DNA from: Fragum whitleyi
Lineage: Eukaryota; Mollusca; Bivalvia; Cardiida; Cardiidae
Assembly (NCBI GenBank): GCA_948146395.1
Contig: OX411559.1
Coordinates: 39,612,679-39,676,678, forward strand
Reading direction: 5' to 3'
Length of the DNA stretch: 64,000 nucleotides
The translations under genes were made by a program, and so were the position numbers. Each line of letters starts with the position of its first letter. The first letter of the stretch is position 1. Under the pieces are notes generated by a model, which saw nothing but the letters and a program-made list of their open reading frames with translations, was not told the DNA's origin and searched no databases. Below, one piece after another: positions 21,567 to 34,728 of this stretch.

Positions 21567-24500
21567 GTAAATCAGTTTATTTATCTAATATCTGCTCAAT
21601 TCAATAGATAGTCGACAATTAAATTTAAAAGCTTAATTTATAGGGGGGTGACATCAAACCCACGTCACTTCAGCTTGGAAAAGCTCCTGTACGAAAAATT
21701 CCACCCGTAAAAGAGGCGTAAAATAGACGTAATTATCAAGAGGATTCCTTCTCATTTTACGCTAGGAAGCTGGTTGAAACTTATTATAGCAATGAGGCGG
21801 AAACCAAGCGTAAAATAGACGGAATTTTAGGCGAATTATGTTAATTAAGCGTAATTTTTTTACAGGCGTAATCACTTGCTAGCGGAAAAACCAGGCGGAA
21901 TTATTAAGCGGACTCCGTCTAGCTTTCCGCTAGTAATAGCAATGAGGCGGAAACCAAGCGTAAAATAGACGTAATTTGAGGCGAATTATGTTAATTAAGC
22001 GGAATATTTCTACAGGCGTAAATGCTTGTAGTTGAAAAACCTGGCGGAATTGACTATCGGATTACGTCTCATTTTCTGCTAGTGAGCTGGTAAGGAACCA
22101 GGCGGAAACCAAACATAAATGAGACAGAATTTTAGTTAAAAGTGAATGTATAATTGGTTGGATTCTACAATTTTATCACAATTCTTAACTATAGATCCGT
22201 CACAAACAAAGATTCCCCACCAGCGCTTTGTTCAATTTCTGCAGAAGGTTCCTGGACAAAGTTCAATTGTGACCTTGACCAATATGGCACTGCCCTGGGT
22301 CATTGGCAACAATAGTACAATGTCCATTATTCTAGGACACTTTGTTCCTATGTTAGAGCACGGTAACAAAAAAGGTCTAAGAAGGTATGTCAGACAAACA
22401 GGGTGAAACCAATATTCCCCTCTCTACTTTGTAGGTGGGGGCAATAATAAAGAAATAAAATGGCAGGCAGACAGACTTGGTAAAACAATATGCTCCCTAT
22501 CTTATGTGGGAGCACAAAAATGTCTTTTATCTCAAGTCTCTTGTTTTCAAGCCCCTGAGTAATGAAAACATTGTGTGAACATAGCAATTTCTCCTTTTCC
22601 CTACATACTAGGTACATGTAATAATATTTCAGAGTACAATCGCTTTGAATTCTAGCTTCTTTGGAATAAACCTAAATGAACGATTCTCTATTCATTCCAA
22701 AATCAGGGTTCAACACTTTTTTGCCTTCGGCATGCTGGACCTTTATAGCCTAAATCTTACAGTATCTCCCTGGTAATAACAAGCCCTTGATGGAGACTAT
22801 ATTCATTCATGAACACTTGAATTATTATTCTAGTATAAGGAAAATAGTGAGTGAATAGAAGAAAATGCATATAACAAGCAATAACTTATTTTCTCACAAT
22901 GTTTTCCTCAGTGGAATGAAACTCTATGTGTCGAAAAGAAACAACTAAAATTACATAATTTGGTAAACAAGAGCACAGTATGCCAGTACCTGCAATCAGC
23001 TGCAAATGCTAGATAATGAAAAAATCTAAGAAAAAAGGGGCATAACTCTTACAAAAAAGATGTTATAGTTATACCACTTGATAGTCTTGGTAGCTATTGT
23101 GATAGTGAACACATGCCAAATTTCAAGTTCATATCTTCATTAACAAGAGATATGACCAAGGTTTAAGTTTGCCAGTTGCCAACACATACTCCAATACAAA
23201 TGCAAACAACACCAATGTGATGATAATACCTTGATGTTTTGGTGTTAAACAGCCGAGCTGAAAATCTTGGACAAGTACTATAGGCCTGAAGAGCCTTTGA
23301 CATGGTGGTTACTATCAATCCTCCCAAAGATCTACAGGTCCTAGGACAAGTCTTAAGTATTGATCACTGAAAATCCATAGTTACATGCCAGGAGCTCTGC
23401 TATACACACGCCCAATTTTTACATTGACCTTAGAGCTATAGATCAAAATTTTGTTTGAATGGCACAATTACTCAGACTTTAGATCTGCATTTTTTTTTTA
23501 ATCTTTACCCTATTTTGCGTGTGCTCAAAGGGAATGAATTGATGAAACATTTCGAATGAGTACCCACAACACAGTATTTGATGAATAATATAAATTTTCA
23601 TTTTTAAAGGGAAATCACTAGCTCTGTTGGTGTCAATGCTTGGCTAGATGATCCAGATAAAAAAAAACCTCAGTAAAAAGGGGCATATCACACAGTTTTC
23701 CACAGTAGATATAGTGAACACATATGGAAAATTTCAAGCAGATCTGTATACTGTATTTAAAATAATGACAGAGATACAACAACAGCATGATGAAAAACTT
23801 CAATTTTTATGTTCTAGAACAGCCAAGCAAAAAGGAATGACAACTTTCACATAAGAAGAAGGATAAATTTATACATTATGTAATAGTACTTCAAACAATT
23901 TTCAGATTTCTTTATTTTCAGGCAACAAATTATTCTTGATATTCATCCATTTCTGTTCAGTGAATCCTCTCTGTAAATTCCTCATCTATTTCAAATATTT
24001 TTGTCCAGAATGTAAAATGACCATCAAGCCAGACTGGAATTGACATATTCTGAAAAATAAAACAAATAATCATCACATTACTTAGCCAAAAACTATACAA
24101 CTTCTTGCATTCTCTAATGAGATTTTTTTCAAACTAAAGCTTGACATTAAAGCTTTTATTTTGTATGTTCATAAAAGGTAATATTAATAAGTTGTAAATA
24201 ACAACTAAACTTATTAATTTCATTTTTTATGTACCACATCTATTTATATTCTAAATTTAGTCAACAACTGATTTTCTTTTGAAAACCAGAAAAGTTTAAG
24301 TTCTTGGTAAAATTTCTTGCCAGAAATTTTAATTTCTCATTTCATTTGGCTAAATGAGATATCTTTGCACATGACATTCTGAACCAGAATTATCGCTGCA
24401 AGGGTTATTTAGCACTTTATCTATTTGTAAATCTGTGATCTTTGACAACCCCAAATTGAGTAACCATATGATTTCTACACACTTTCGTCTCAAATATTTA

Positions 24501-26399
24501 CTAAACCTAATTCCAAATACTTAAAACGTGAAAAAACTTTAATCAAATTCACTGTATGATTTTTATAAGGCAAAAAGTATCAAAACAATGTATTGAGGAT
24601 GTTGAGCAAATTTTTTTGTGTTGAAAATATTGGGTGTGTTGCACACAGTTTCATCTATGTGTCCTACCTGAAATATTCTGTGGGGCAAACTCAAGCCTCA
24701 GCAAATTGGTTGTTACGATACAGGGAAAAAAACAATGATATGGTAATTTGAAAAAAAAATGCACCCTATGATTTTAAGTGAAATGGATTTGTAAATACCT
24801 TTCATACATACTTGATGCAATCTTGTTAGTTTTTATAACCCATCTCCTCTCAGTACTGATGATAATTAGCTTATTTTGTTGATCTTTTGATCCCTCAAAG
24901 TCCTTAAATCAGGTCTTCTACCCAAAACTGTTCGGTTAGATGATAGGCTGCCTTCTCATGGCCTCTTTTAACAGTTAATCAGTCCAGCATAATTCTAATA
25001 GGTTCAGGAGGACAAACTTTGTCTGGAAATTAGAAATAACGCTTGTAAGTGGTCAATACAGTAAATACACACTTGGAAAATTCATTCATATATTAAGGTG
25101 ATTGCTTGAAAAATTATTTTAACTTATATTGTGAATAGAATGCACAGTGCTCTCAATAAGCGGACATCGACGTAATGTACGTCCAAAATTTCAGAAATTA
25201 CAACAAGAAAATCAGACTCTTTTACGTAAAAAAACATCCCAGATTCAAGAAAAACGCCCTGTTATTTGACCCCGGACGTCTATCGATAATCAATGCGAGC
25301 ATACATAATAGCTGACGTAAAAACAAGTCACGTGTAACGTACATGGTATTGGACAACGCAACACATCATTACAGCTTCTGTCATTCTCTTTCTTTGTCAG
25401 ATACAGATCGCAAAGGTCCTTTGATAGGCCTTTTGATTGAAACAAATGAAATTCAAATCAGGGGAATATTCCTAAGATCAAACGGCAGGCCATTTTCTAA
25501 GGTTTAGGGGAAAGGTGGCGGGTCCTTTCTGAAGGGGAAAAATTCACTTGGAGGGGAATTTTCACATCACATAGTAAAATATAAATCTATAGTCATAATT
25601 TTCGTGTGTTTTTAACTATGATCAATGATCAAGGCATGTAAGCTCATTTAGATTATAAGTTTTGCCTCAAGAATTTGTAGAAATCTTTTTCAATCATAAT
25701 GGCAGGGTTTCCCCTTGACTTGTCATTTTAGGGGGTGGGAGGGGGTGGGGGGTGTCATTATTTCCACCCAAGTTCAGTATTTAGCGTCATTTGTTCATAT
25801 AGGGAGACACAAAAATTGTTAAGCATATAAAATATGAATATTTGAATTTGGATACAAAGCACATTTTCTACACCTGCCTGTACATAATTAATAATGTATG
25901 TATAGCCAGTTTAGGCACTTATAAGTTATAAAATTATTTTTTTTTTTGTAATTAAAATTCCAAATTTCTGTACCTATTTTTTATCTTACTGAAGAAACCT
26001 TTTTTCATCAACTAAAAATCAAATTTCTATGGAAAAAATACATGTTCATAACCTGTCTTTGTGTTCTTTCTTGTTTTAAGGGTCTTTTTTCTAAATAATC
26101 AATTCTGAAACAGTCATAGGAACAGATGTAGGATCAGAGAAACTGTCTCTGAATTATCTCAATAAACTATAAAAAACCCAAAAAAACCAGCTATTTAAAA
26201 TCGAACACAAACTCGGAAAAATTAGGTCATTTATAGGATGAAAATTGGTTGCAGAATGTTTATTCTAAAGTAATCCAAGCTCTTTTTACCTAAATTAGTA
26301 TATTCATACTCTTCTAAAATAGTTCTGTGGAATAAATCTATAAATTGCGTATCCGAATTTTATACCTGTCCGGTAACTGGTACAGTTTGGCTGATGACA

Positions 26400-28056
26400 G
26401 TTTTTAGCTCCACTGGCCGAAGGCCAGCGAGCTATTGTCATGGCGGTGTGTCCGTCGTGCGTGCGTCCGTCCGTCCGTCCGTCCGTGCGTGCGTCCGTGC
26501 GTGCGTAAACTTTTTCTTTAAACATCTTCTCCTCCCAAACCAATGGGCAGATTTTGATGAAACTTGGTAGAAATGTTCCTTGGGTGACCCTCTTCCAAAA
26601 TTGTTAAAGAAATTTTGATTGACCCCCAAATATGGGCGTGGCAGGGCGTGGCATTTTTTTCACTTTGAAATCTTTAAAAATCTTCTCCTCCCAAACCATT
26701 TGGCCAATTTCAATGAAACTTGGCATGGATGTTCCTTGGGTGATCCTTTACCTAAATTGTTCAAGAAATTTTGATTGACCCCCGAATATGGGCGTGGCAG
26801 GGCGGGGCTTATTTTGAGCCCAAAATCTTTGAATGACATCTCCTCCTGAACCACTGGGCCGATTTCAATGAAACTTTAACCCTTTCCTGTTTTAAAACAA
26901 TTTGGACCTGTCCTAATTCAAAGGTTTTGCAGACGAAAATTTAAAGTGGATTTAAATTGAAAAATAACCATTCAGTAGGGTAGAAAATAGTGAGGAAAAA
27001 GAAGAAATTGCTTGTCGTAAGCGATTCCTTCTTTTTTCACAATGTTTTCTCAATTATAAAATCACATTTACGTAAAAAGCAGGGATTAAACAGCAAAGGG
27101 TTAATAGAATGTTTCTTGGGTGACCCTTTACTTAAATTGTTCAAGAAATTTTGATTGGTCCATAAAAATGGGCGTGGCAGGGCGGGGCTTATTTTGAGCC
27201 CGAAATCTTTGAATGACATCTCCTCCTGAACAACTGGGCCGATTTCAATGAAACTTTAACAGAATGTTCTTTGGGTGACCCTTTACTTAAATTGTTCAAG
27301 AAATTTTGATTGGCCCATAAATATGGGCATGGCAGGGCGGGGCTATTTTGAGCCCGAAATCTTTGAACGACATCTCCTCCTGAACCACTGGGCCAATTTC
27401 AATGAAACTTTAACAGAATGTTCCTTGGGTGACCCTTTACTTAAATTGTTCAAGAAAATTTGATTGGTCTAAAAATAGGGGCGTGGCAGGGCGGGGCCTA
27501 TTTTGAGCCCGAAATTTTCAAATGACATTTTCTTCTGAACCACTTCGCTGATTTCAATGAAACTTTTCCAGAATGTTCCTTGAGTGTCTCTTTACAAAAA
27601 ATATTTGCTAAATTTTGATAGGCCTATAGATTTGGGCGTGGCAGGGTGGGGCTTATATTGAGGCAAAAATCCTTGAACGATATCTCCTCCGGAACCACTC
27701 AGCCAATTTCAATGAAACTTTACCAGAATGTTTCTTGGGTGACTATTTACTTAAATTGTTCAAGAAATTTTGATTGGTCCATAAATATGGGCATGTCAGG
27801 TGGGGCCTATTTTGAGCCCGAAATCTTTGAATGACATCTTCTGAACCTTATGTTTTAATAAGATTGGTCAAGGGTTGCAGGTTCATTGTGATTGAGTATT
27901 TTGGTGCAATATAGACCAGAACCATTTAATCATTACTAAATAGGTCCTAGGAGATTTTGGAGTGTTAATGTATTCATTTAAAGTAAGCTTTATTTACTGA
28001 AAGTCTAAAGATTTTAAAGCCAGTGGAGCGATACAGGCCCTCTTGGGCCTCTTGTT
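26400..28056 (-). mobile_element. Pearl-like element inside copy 2, split by a MITE
   Basis: Mirror of 9205-10635 with ~150-bp core repeats, CCGT/GCGT microsatellite (26457-26507) and the GGCCGAAGGCC hairpin. The third core repeat is interrupted at 26876-27104 by a TTAA-flanked MITE absent from copy 1. Confidence 0.8.
26880..27100. mobile_element. TTAA-flanked (piggyBac-type) MITE, 221 bp
   Basis: Inverted ends CCCTTTCCTGTTT and CCCTTTGCTGTTT with TTAA on both sides (26876-26879, 27101-27104). The empty site TATTAAAG is preserved in copy 1 at about 10149, proving insertion with TTAA duplication. The centre contains a hairpin (AGAAGAAATTGCTTG / AAGCGATTCCTTCTT). CCC-starting ends with TTAA targets are characteristic of piggyBac. 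Confidence 0.85.
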
Positions 28057-30735
28057 TCTGATACCTGTTTCAGTAATTTTTTTGCTTTTTAGTGCCAAGG
28101 CAATTAAGTGCTTGCATTTTCTAGACCACAAAGAGATTTCTTTAATACTTTTCCCCTTGAAAAATTATTGTTTACCTCCATAATCGTGTTTTTAAAACTG
28201 CTGACGAGTGCTTGCCAAACATGACAGTCCCGACAAAAAGCAACCCAAAAATATGTCTTATGGCTTTTAAAAGGCATTTAAATTGATTGGCAACTACTAA
28301 TGAAAGAGATTTTATGGTTTGGAAATAAAGTTTTGCTTTTTCAGTACATGGCAGATAAATTTTTATCAAAAATGATATAAAGGGCATCTAGATTGTGTCC
28401 CAGTGTTGCAGACGATTTTTATGCGGGAGTTGTTTTTATTATGCAGTATTTTGTTCGTCTAGGAAAAGCCTTTAAAGGCCTTTTGAATAGGGGAATTTTT
28501 ATCTGAAATAGGGGAAAAAAGTATATGTTTTCAAGAGGGGATTGGGGCCGAATTTCGGCCCCAAAATCAGCATAAAAAAAGGCCTGAACGGAATTCATAC
28601 AGATCTGACTGATAAAATTTCAAAATATTGCTTTGTTAGTGTCTAGAATAGATCTACGGGTAATTTATTCGAAGTGAAAAAAGGCGCTACCGGAAAACAA
28701 TACCAAAAGGTCAATCGACTACCCTCGTCTAAAAACGGCATCCTCGAAGAACACAAAAAATCCCAATTACGTCGTTTAAATGTTGACTCCATCAAAATGT
28801 CTGACGAGAGATTTGAAAAGGACAGAGTCATTTTTTGTCTAAGTTATTCAGATAATTCAGCATAAGTTCAAATATATTAATAAGTTTTATAAGGTTCAAC
28901 TGCCAGAACAATTTTTTGCACACTACCCGTAGAATGTTCATCACCCTTGGAATGACAGGGGGGGGATAAAGCTGTTTTATATCGAAGGATATCAAAACAT
29001 GGTAACTGAAATTTGGGTTAGCAGCATTTCCTAGGTCCATCACGCAAGAAACATCTACAGACCAACCAAGAATAATTGACTTTGGGAACAATTAAACTTA
29101 TTCTAACAAGGAAAGGAGCATTTACAAAGTGTGTAGGAAAGGGAGGTGTTTGGAGTGGGGGTGGAATTCCTTAGTTTGTGAAAAAAAATCCTGAAAATCC
29201 AACATAGAATTACAAAAATTCCTGATTTTGGCCCTTATTGAGAGCACTGTACAATATACTCTTAAAAACATGTTGCTGAAATAGGACATAGGGTCGAAAA
29301 TTTATTGGTACGAATCTACAAAAATTAATACAATTAATACAATTTGATATATCCATTTCATATAATTCTTCTATACCTTTGGGGTAACAAGGTTTAATCT
29401 GGGTTTAATAATATTTGGAATTATGAATTTTGGCTTAATTCATTAAAACCATGGAATCATTTTTTCAATTTTTGCATTCCGAAGGACTCCCTATTTACTG
29501 AGTTGTAAGTTGTCTTATATTTGTAAATAACTTTTTTTGAGCCCTACAGAGAAAGATTCTTTTAAAAATCATCAAATTACTACCTTTTTTGTGCTATTCT
29601 TCCCAATGTGAAAGGAAATAAGGCAAAAAAACATGTCAACGGAAATTTCTTTTGAAAATCGGCAGCCATTTTGGATTTCTGTAGACTGGAGTCCTAGTCA
29701 TTTTTAGACTTGGACATTATCAACTGCATTCGTTTGGGTAAAGTAAATAAGCTTGTAGATATTTTTTCAAAAACATTTTCAGAAACTATAGTTGTATTTA
29801 AAGATATTTACTTGAGAATAAGAAGATTTTTTGTGAGTATATTCAGATTTTTTTTTTGGGGGGGGGGGGGGAGGGGGGGGAAGGGGGGAAAGGGGGGGAG
29901 CCTTCATATTTTACATGTGATGATTGCTTGGGACAAGAGCTTTCTCATGGAGTTTTTGGTCATCAGTCAAGGTCAAGGTCATTTTTCAAGGTCAAATTTG
30001 TTAAAGATTAAAACTTTTACATTTGCTCTAACTTTGTAATGGTAAGTGATATGGCATTGGTATTTTATATATGAATTGCTTGTGACAAAGCCTTTTTGTG
30101 GATAGTAAAGTCAAGGTAATTTGCCAAGGTCAAGGTCATTTTTAGGAGTTCACTGATTTTCAGCATAAAAACTTGAACATTGGACATAACATTTCAAGGG
30201 TAAGTGAAAGATTGATTGAAAGGAGTTTTACGCCTCTTTCAACATTTTTTCAATTATATCACGGCATGAATTTTCCTCACAGTAATGATTTCTTTCACGT
30301 GAAATGTTTAAGTTAGAAAAATACGCCTCTAACAAAAGTTTAAGTTATTTTACGCTTGCTGAAAGTGTCTTTCCGCTTCCATGAAATTGTTAAGTCTGTA
30401 AAATCCGTCTCTAGAAAAAGTAAGAGTGTTGAAGTACGCCTGTAAAACTGAATAGAAATGAAATTCCGCTTCGAATTCATTTTACGCCCGTAATTTCTGA
30501 TGTATTCCGCCTGTACTTTATGATGTAGCAGAGACGTAAATTAAACTTACGCCTGAGTTACAAGCGTAAATGACCATTTCCGCTTCATTTCCGTCTCATT
30601 TACGCCTATTTTCCAAGCGGAATCCGCTACAATTTTTCGTACGGGCTGAAATAACGAGGTTTTTGTAACCAAACTTTGTTCATTTTAGCAAAGCACATTC
30701 ATCCACTTAAGGTTTTAGGATACAGTTAAATACAC

Positions 30736-31004
30736 CAGGGGTGCGTTCGTTAGAGCCAGATTCTTAAGATTTTTATTAATCTTTTTTAAGATAGAGTGCT
30801 CGGTAGGGAGAGATTTTTAAGCCACTTAATAAGAATCTTAAGATATCTCAATGAGGAAACAAAGATGGTTTTGCATTGGCTTAAAAAGGGTAGTCATGAC
30901 GACGTCAAATGTTTTCACTCAAATTATTGAAAATCGTTCATTATTACGTCTTAAAAATCTTATTAAGCCGGATTTTTCATCTTGCTCTAATGAACACACC
31001 TCTG
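30736..31004. mobile_element. CAGGGGTG-ended MITE (hAT-like ends), 269 bp
   Basis: Ends CAGGGGTGCGTTCGTTAGAGC-type (first 20 bases CAGGGGTGCGTTCGTTAGAG) and its imperfect inverse CTCTAATGAACACACCTCTG. The interior has CTTAAGATT/AATCTTAAG arms. A single right end of the same family (AATGAACACACCTCTG) lies at about 47752. No clear target duplication. Confidence 0.55.
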
Positions 31005-31115
31005 TTCACGATAATTGCCGACTAGCTTTAGAAAAAACCAAACATATTGAAAAGTAAACTAATAAAATTACATCACTCTAAGCCTCGACCTGCCAGGTGA
31101 ATAGTAACACAGAAT

Positions 31116-32454
31116 AAATAGAGGATATTGAATGAGTGATCATGGAATACCAAATTTATTAAACGAGTCATCTATAAACAGATAAAAACGAGGCTGTGCC
31201 GAGTTTTTAACTGTTTTAGATGACGAGTTTATTAAATTCTGTTTTTTATGAGCACAAATTTTATATTCTATTGATAATTTGGCTAGAATTTTTGCGTAAA
31301 AAATTCTTGAAATTCAACATTTCTATTTTCCACAAAATGTATAACGCATTTAAAACTGACGTCACAATATATACATTAAAATGTAATTTTCGCAGTTACA
31401 AAATTGCGTCACCTTGAGCTCATTTGCATAGTTATTCCACTAGTTTAATAACACCCGTTTAAGATAGAAAATATTCAACGGGTTTATTTCACTCCCGCCA
31501 GGAGGGTCATATTATAAATGTATTTATACCCCCTATCTACAAAGTAGAGGGGGGTATACGAGTATTGGTTTCACCATGTCTGTCTGTCTGTCCATCCGTC
31601 TGTAGATCATTTTCAGACTCTAACTCAAGAACCAAGTGACCAAGAATCATGAAACTAATGCTAATTATGACCCAAGGAAGTGCCCTATTGTTTTGGGGTC
31701 ACATAGGTCAAAGGTCAAGGTCACAGTCAGCCTTTGTTCGTTTTCAGACTCTAACTTGAGAACCAAGCAACCTACAATCATAAAACTTTATGCAAATGTT
31801 GCTTATGACCCAAGGAAGTGCCCTATCGTTTTTGGGTCACGTGGGTCAAAGGTCAAGGTCACAGTCAATTTTTGTTCAATTTTCGTTTCTGGATTCTAAT
31901 TCAAGAACCAAGCCATCAAGAATCATGAAACATCATGCAAATGCTGCATATGACCCCAATAATTGTTACAAGCATATCTTGCACTAATAGCACTTGCATT
32001 TTGACAATGCCCTGGTGGGGGGTATGAGTCCGCTTTGCGACAGTTCTAGTTATAATAATGTCATAATTATGTCGCGGATGTAAAATAACGCCATTGAATG
32101 TTTTTTACACAGGTGTCTTTTTTACACTTGTGGAGTAACTATGCAAATGAGCTCAGAGCGAATAGCATTGCTAAGTTTTTGTAAATGTGATAATGACGTT
32201 AGAATATATATATTGTGATGTCAGTTTTAAACAGCACTATAAGTTACCTGGCAAATTAAAATGTTGATTTTAAGAATTTTGACTCTTTTTTTTTCAGAAA
32301 TTAATGTCATATTATAAATGGAATATCAAATTTGAGCTGATTAGATATAGAATTTTTTTATCTCATCAACCTAAAACCTCATTTTTATCTGTTTATAGAT
32401 GACTTGTTTAATAAATACCGTATTCCATGACTACTCATTTAATATCTTCTATTT
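31116..32454. mobile_element. Foldback element with ~320-bp inverted arms
   Basis: The arms at about 31116-31440 and 32140-32454 are inverted homologues (AGATATT/AATATCT ends, CATGGAATA, ATCTATAAACAGATAAAA, GCTCATTTGCATAGTTA). The centre holds a pearl-type repeat. A short relative (GAGGATATTGAATGAGTGGT) lies at 37167-37285. Confidence 0.7.
31526..32051 (+). mobile_element. Tandem-repeat element (CTACAAAGTAGAGGGGG leader) nested in the foldback
   Basis: Starts ATACCCCCTATCTACAAAG and CTGTCTGTCTGTCC. Then three ~125-base units follow (CCAAGAATCATGAAAC, GACCCAAGGAAGTGCCCTAT, GGTCAAGGTCACAGTCA). It ends GGGGGGTATGAGTCCGC. Same architectural class as pearl elements but a different family. Confidence 0.65.
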
Positions 32455-32856
32455 AATTGATGGATTAAAAAATTCTATCAAAATCTTACACGCATTCATG
32501 TTAATAAATGACTAACAACATGGCAGCCATGAATCACATGGCAATTTTTTTTCATTATTTTTCGATAATTATGTAAGTTCTTAATCGATTTGAAATCAAT
32601 TTGAAGCAGAGCAGGCCAGGAGTTGACACTAACACCGGTCCTCAGGCCCAAGACCTGTAATTTTTGGGTAGGACTGGTACTTAGAATTCATTCTAGGATA
32701 CAGGTCCTACAGGCCTGTGATTTTTAATCAGTCAGTGACTTCAGTTCTTAAAAATTTTGGAAGTCACACCCTAGGTTCTGATTAAAACATCATAAGATGT
32801 AGGAAAAACTGTGTGGGAAAAGATAAAATTGCTTGTTTCAAGCAATTTTTTCTTAA

Positions 32857-33076
32857 CTCTTTGCTGTTTAATCCCTGCTTTTCACGTGCCTGTGATTTTA
32901 TGATTGAGAAACATTGTGAAAAAAGAAGAAATTGCTTCTGACAAGCAATTTCTTCTTTTTCCACACTATTTTCTACCCTACTGAGTGGTTATTTTTCAAA
33001 TTTAATCCACTTTAAATTTTCGTCTGTAAAATCTTTGAATTTGGACAGGTCCAAAATTTTGTAAAACAGGAAAGGG
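32857..33076. mobile_element. TTAA-flanked MITE, second copy of the 26880 family
   Basis: 220 bp, reverse orientation relative to 26880-27100. Ends CTCTTTGCTGTTTAATCCC and CAGGAAAGGG, with TTAA at 32853-32856 and 33077-33080. It has the same central hairpin (AGAAGAAATTGCTT). An extra partial copy of the hairpin precedes it (about 32800-32852), and a lone end lies at 33219. Confidence 0.8.
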
Positions 33077-33224
33077 TTAATCCACACTGCTTTTCTCATG
33101 TCTGGAATTACCCCTGATGTACAACACTATACTTATTGCTTGAGTAATACATTGAGTTCAAGGTTCTCGAGAGCTAAGAAAGATCTGGATGACCTGTACT
33201 CAGAGAGGGGGACCACTTAACCCT

Positions 33225-34062
33225 TTCCTGTTATGACTTAATGGGTGTGGCTAATTTCTAAATATGGTAAAAAGTGGGTTTTCTCAGATTCTAATTGATG
33301 GATACCAATTAAATTTTACATGAATGATCCTTTGGTGACCCTTTATCAGTCTACAAAAAATCATTGTGATCAGATGGAAAATATGTTTTTTATGGGCGGA
33401 GGTCAATTCTCTAAATGTTATATAGTGGAAACTTTGAAAATCATTTTCTCAGTTGTAACTTATGGATATCAACAAAATTTCACTGGAATGATCCTTGAGT
33501 GACCCTTTATCAGTCTACAAAAAATCATTGTGATCGGATGGAAAATATGCATTTTATGGGCTGAGGTCATTTCTCTATATGTTATATAGTGGAAACTTTG
33601 AAAATTTATTTATATCATAATGTAACTGATGGATATCAACCAAATTTCACAGGAATGATCCCTGAGTGACCCTTTATCAGTGTACCAAAAATTATTTTGA
33701 TTGGATGAAAAATATGTATTTAATGGGCGAAGGTCATTTCTCAATATGTTAAATAGTGGAAACTAATGAAATCATTTTCTCAGAAAGTAACTGATGAGTA
33801 TCAATCAAACATTTTTGGTATGATCTTTGGGTGACCCATTATTAAGCAGCCAAAAATTATTTTGAATTGATCAAAAACATGTCTTTTAAGAGCGGAGGTC
33901 AAGGTCATATCTCTATTTGTTATATAGTTGAAACTTTGAAAATCATTTTCAACATCGGTAGAACCCCAAATATCTAAAAATCTAGTCAAAACATTTATTT
34001 GCTTTTACAAGAATTTCAAGCCTGTGGAGCGACTCAAGCCATTCATGGCTTTCTAGTTTTAC
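33225..34062 (-). mobile_element. Pearl-like element with ~163-bp repeats
   Basis: Four tandem units (period ~163, marks GACCCTTTATCAGTCTAC and GGAAACTTTGAAAATC) end on the minus strand in a leader CTAGAAAGCCATGAATGGC and GAGTCGCTCCACAGGC, the usual pearl 5' form. The 3' tail is not seen. Confidence 0.65.
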
Positions 34063-34269
34063 CAGCTGGTCTAGATGGTCCCTTTATAATTTGGTGGCAA
34101 TTTATTTCTACCACGAGATACAAGATAGCAGTATCATGATTATTTAAATAATATCACAGTGAAATTTCCGTAAAATTTCATTAAGACTCCTTTTACTGTG
34201 ATATGGCATGAATCCTTCCCATTTTCAACAGAGTTCATTCTTGTGACCTGTCAAACATTCTGACCAAGT

Positions 34270-34414
34270 GTCATTATGATTGGGCCATATTTGTGGCCTC
34301 TCGAGTGAAAACACCTAATTTGTTGATGGCGGACAATACACGTACGATGCACAAGGGAAATTCAATGATCATAAAAGCTCACCTTGAGCATGATGTGCTC
34401 AGGTGAGCTTAAAA
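34270..34414 (+). mobile_element. 3' end of a pearl-like element
   Basis: GATGGCGGACAATACACG and then a terminal hairpin AGCTCACCTTGAGCATGA / TGTGCTCAGGTGAGCT, the same 3' end as at 46791-46824. The body is missing or unrecognisable. Confidence 0.6.
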
Positions 34415-34483
34415 TCTGAGATTTTCAGCCATTTCAAAGCTGAAGGGACAGGGCCAGTGATACATTGATTGTACAAATTGTAT

Positions 34484-34724
34484 ATGTGACCTGTTGTGCA
34501 AAAAGAGACCATCTGGGTAGTTCGGAAAGTGTTAACCCTAGTCAGACTAGGATTGAAACTTTTCGCAATGCGCTTATTTTCTGAATCTAGAATGTTCCAT
34601 CTACCTTCCAGTGAAAGAATTTTTGAAATGTGACCTCTGGTTGACCAATGCTGCACCCAATCTCTTTTTCAAATATTCATTTACAAAGTTCCCAGATTGT
34701 CCCTTTTTGCCTGACGGGTCACAT
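34484..34724. mobile_element. MITE with ATGTGACC ends, 241 bp
   Basis: Ends ATGTGACCTGTTGTGCAAAA and the inverse TTTTTGCCTGACGGGTCACAT, plus CATCTGGG/CCCAGATTG. Flanked by TA-rich sequence. A lone end (GTCACGCAAAAAGGGACCAT) occurs at about 38146-38165. Confidence 0.6.
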
Positions 34725-34728
34725 ATAT

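Larger units (their letters stand above)
25145..29249. mobile_element. Nested CAGTG-ended (hAT-like) element inside copy 2
   Basis: Mirror of 8012-11890 with the same CAGTGCTCTCAATAAG ends. It is longer only because a MITE sits in its pearl-like passenger. Confidence 0.6.
21685..30645 (-). mobile_element. 8.7-kb GTACGAAAAATT-ended transposon, copy 2 (inverted)
   Basis: Mirror of 6617-15350. Paired positions sum to 37262 at the outer end and 37035 at the inner end. The steps are one homopolymer base near 29860, a 225-base MITE insertion at about 26880-27104, and one base in a T run near 25940; short frames at mirrored positions are otherwise identical. Flanks are unrelated to those of copy 1, so this is an independent insertion. 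All nested elements are present as in copy 1. Coding potential is absent as in copy 1. Confidence 0.85.

Noticed and set aside
6617..30645. Giant inverted repeat interpreted as a segmental duplication or palindrome
   Set aside because: Homology stops exactly at GTACGAAAAATT termini on both sides and copy 1 interrupts an LTR, so independent transposon insertion explains it better. Misassembly remains to be excluded by long reads.
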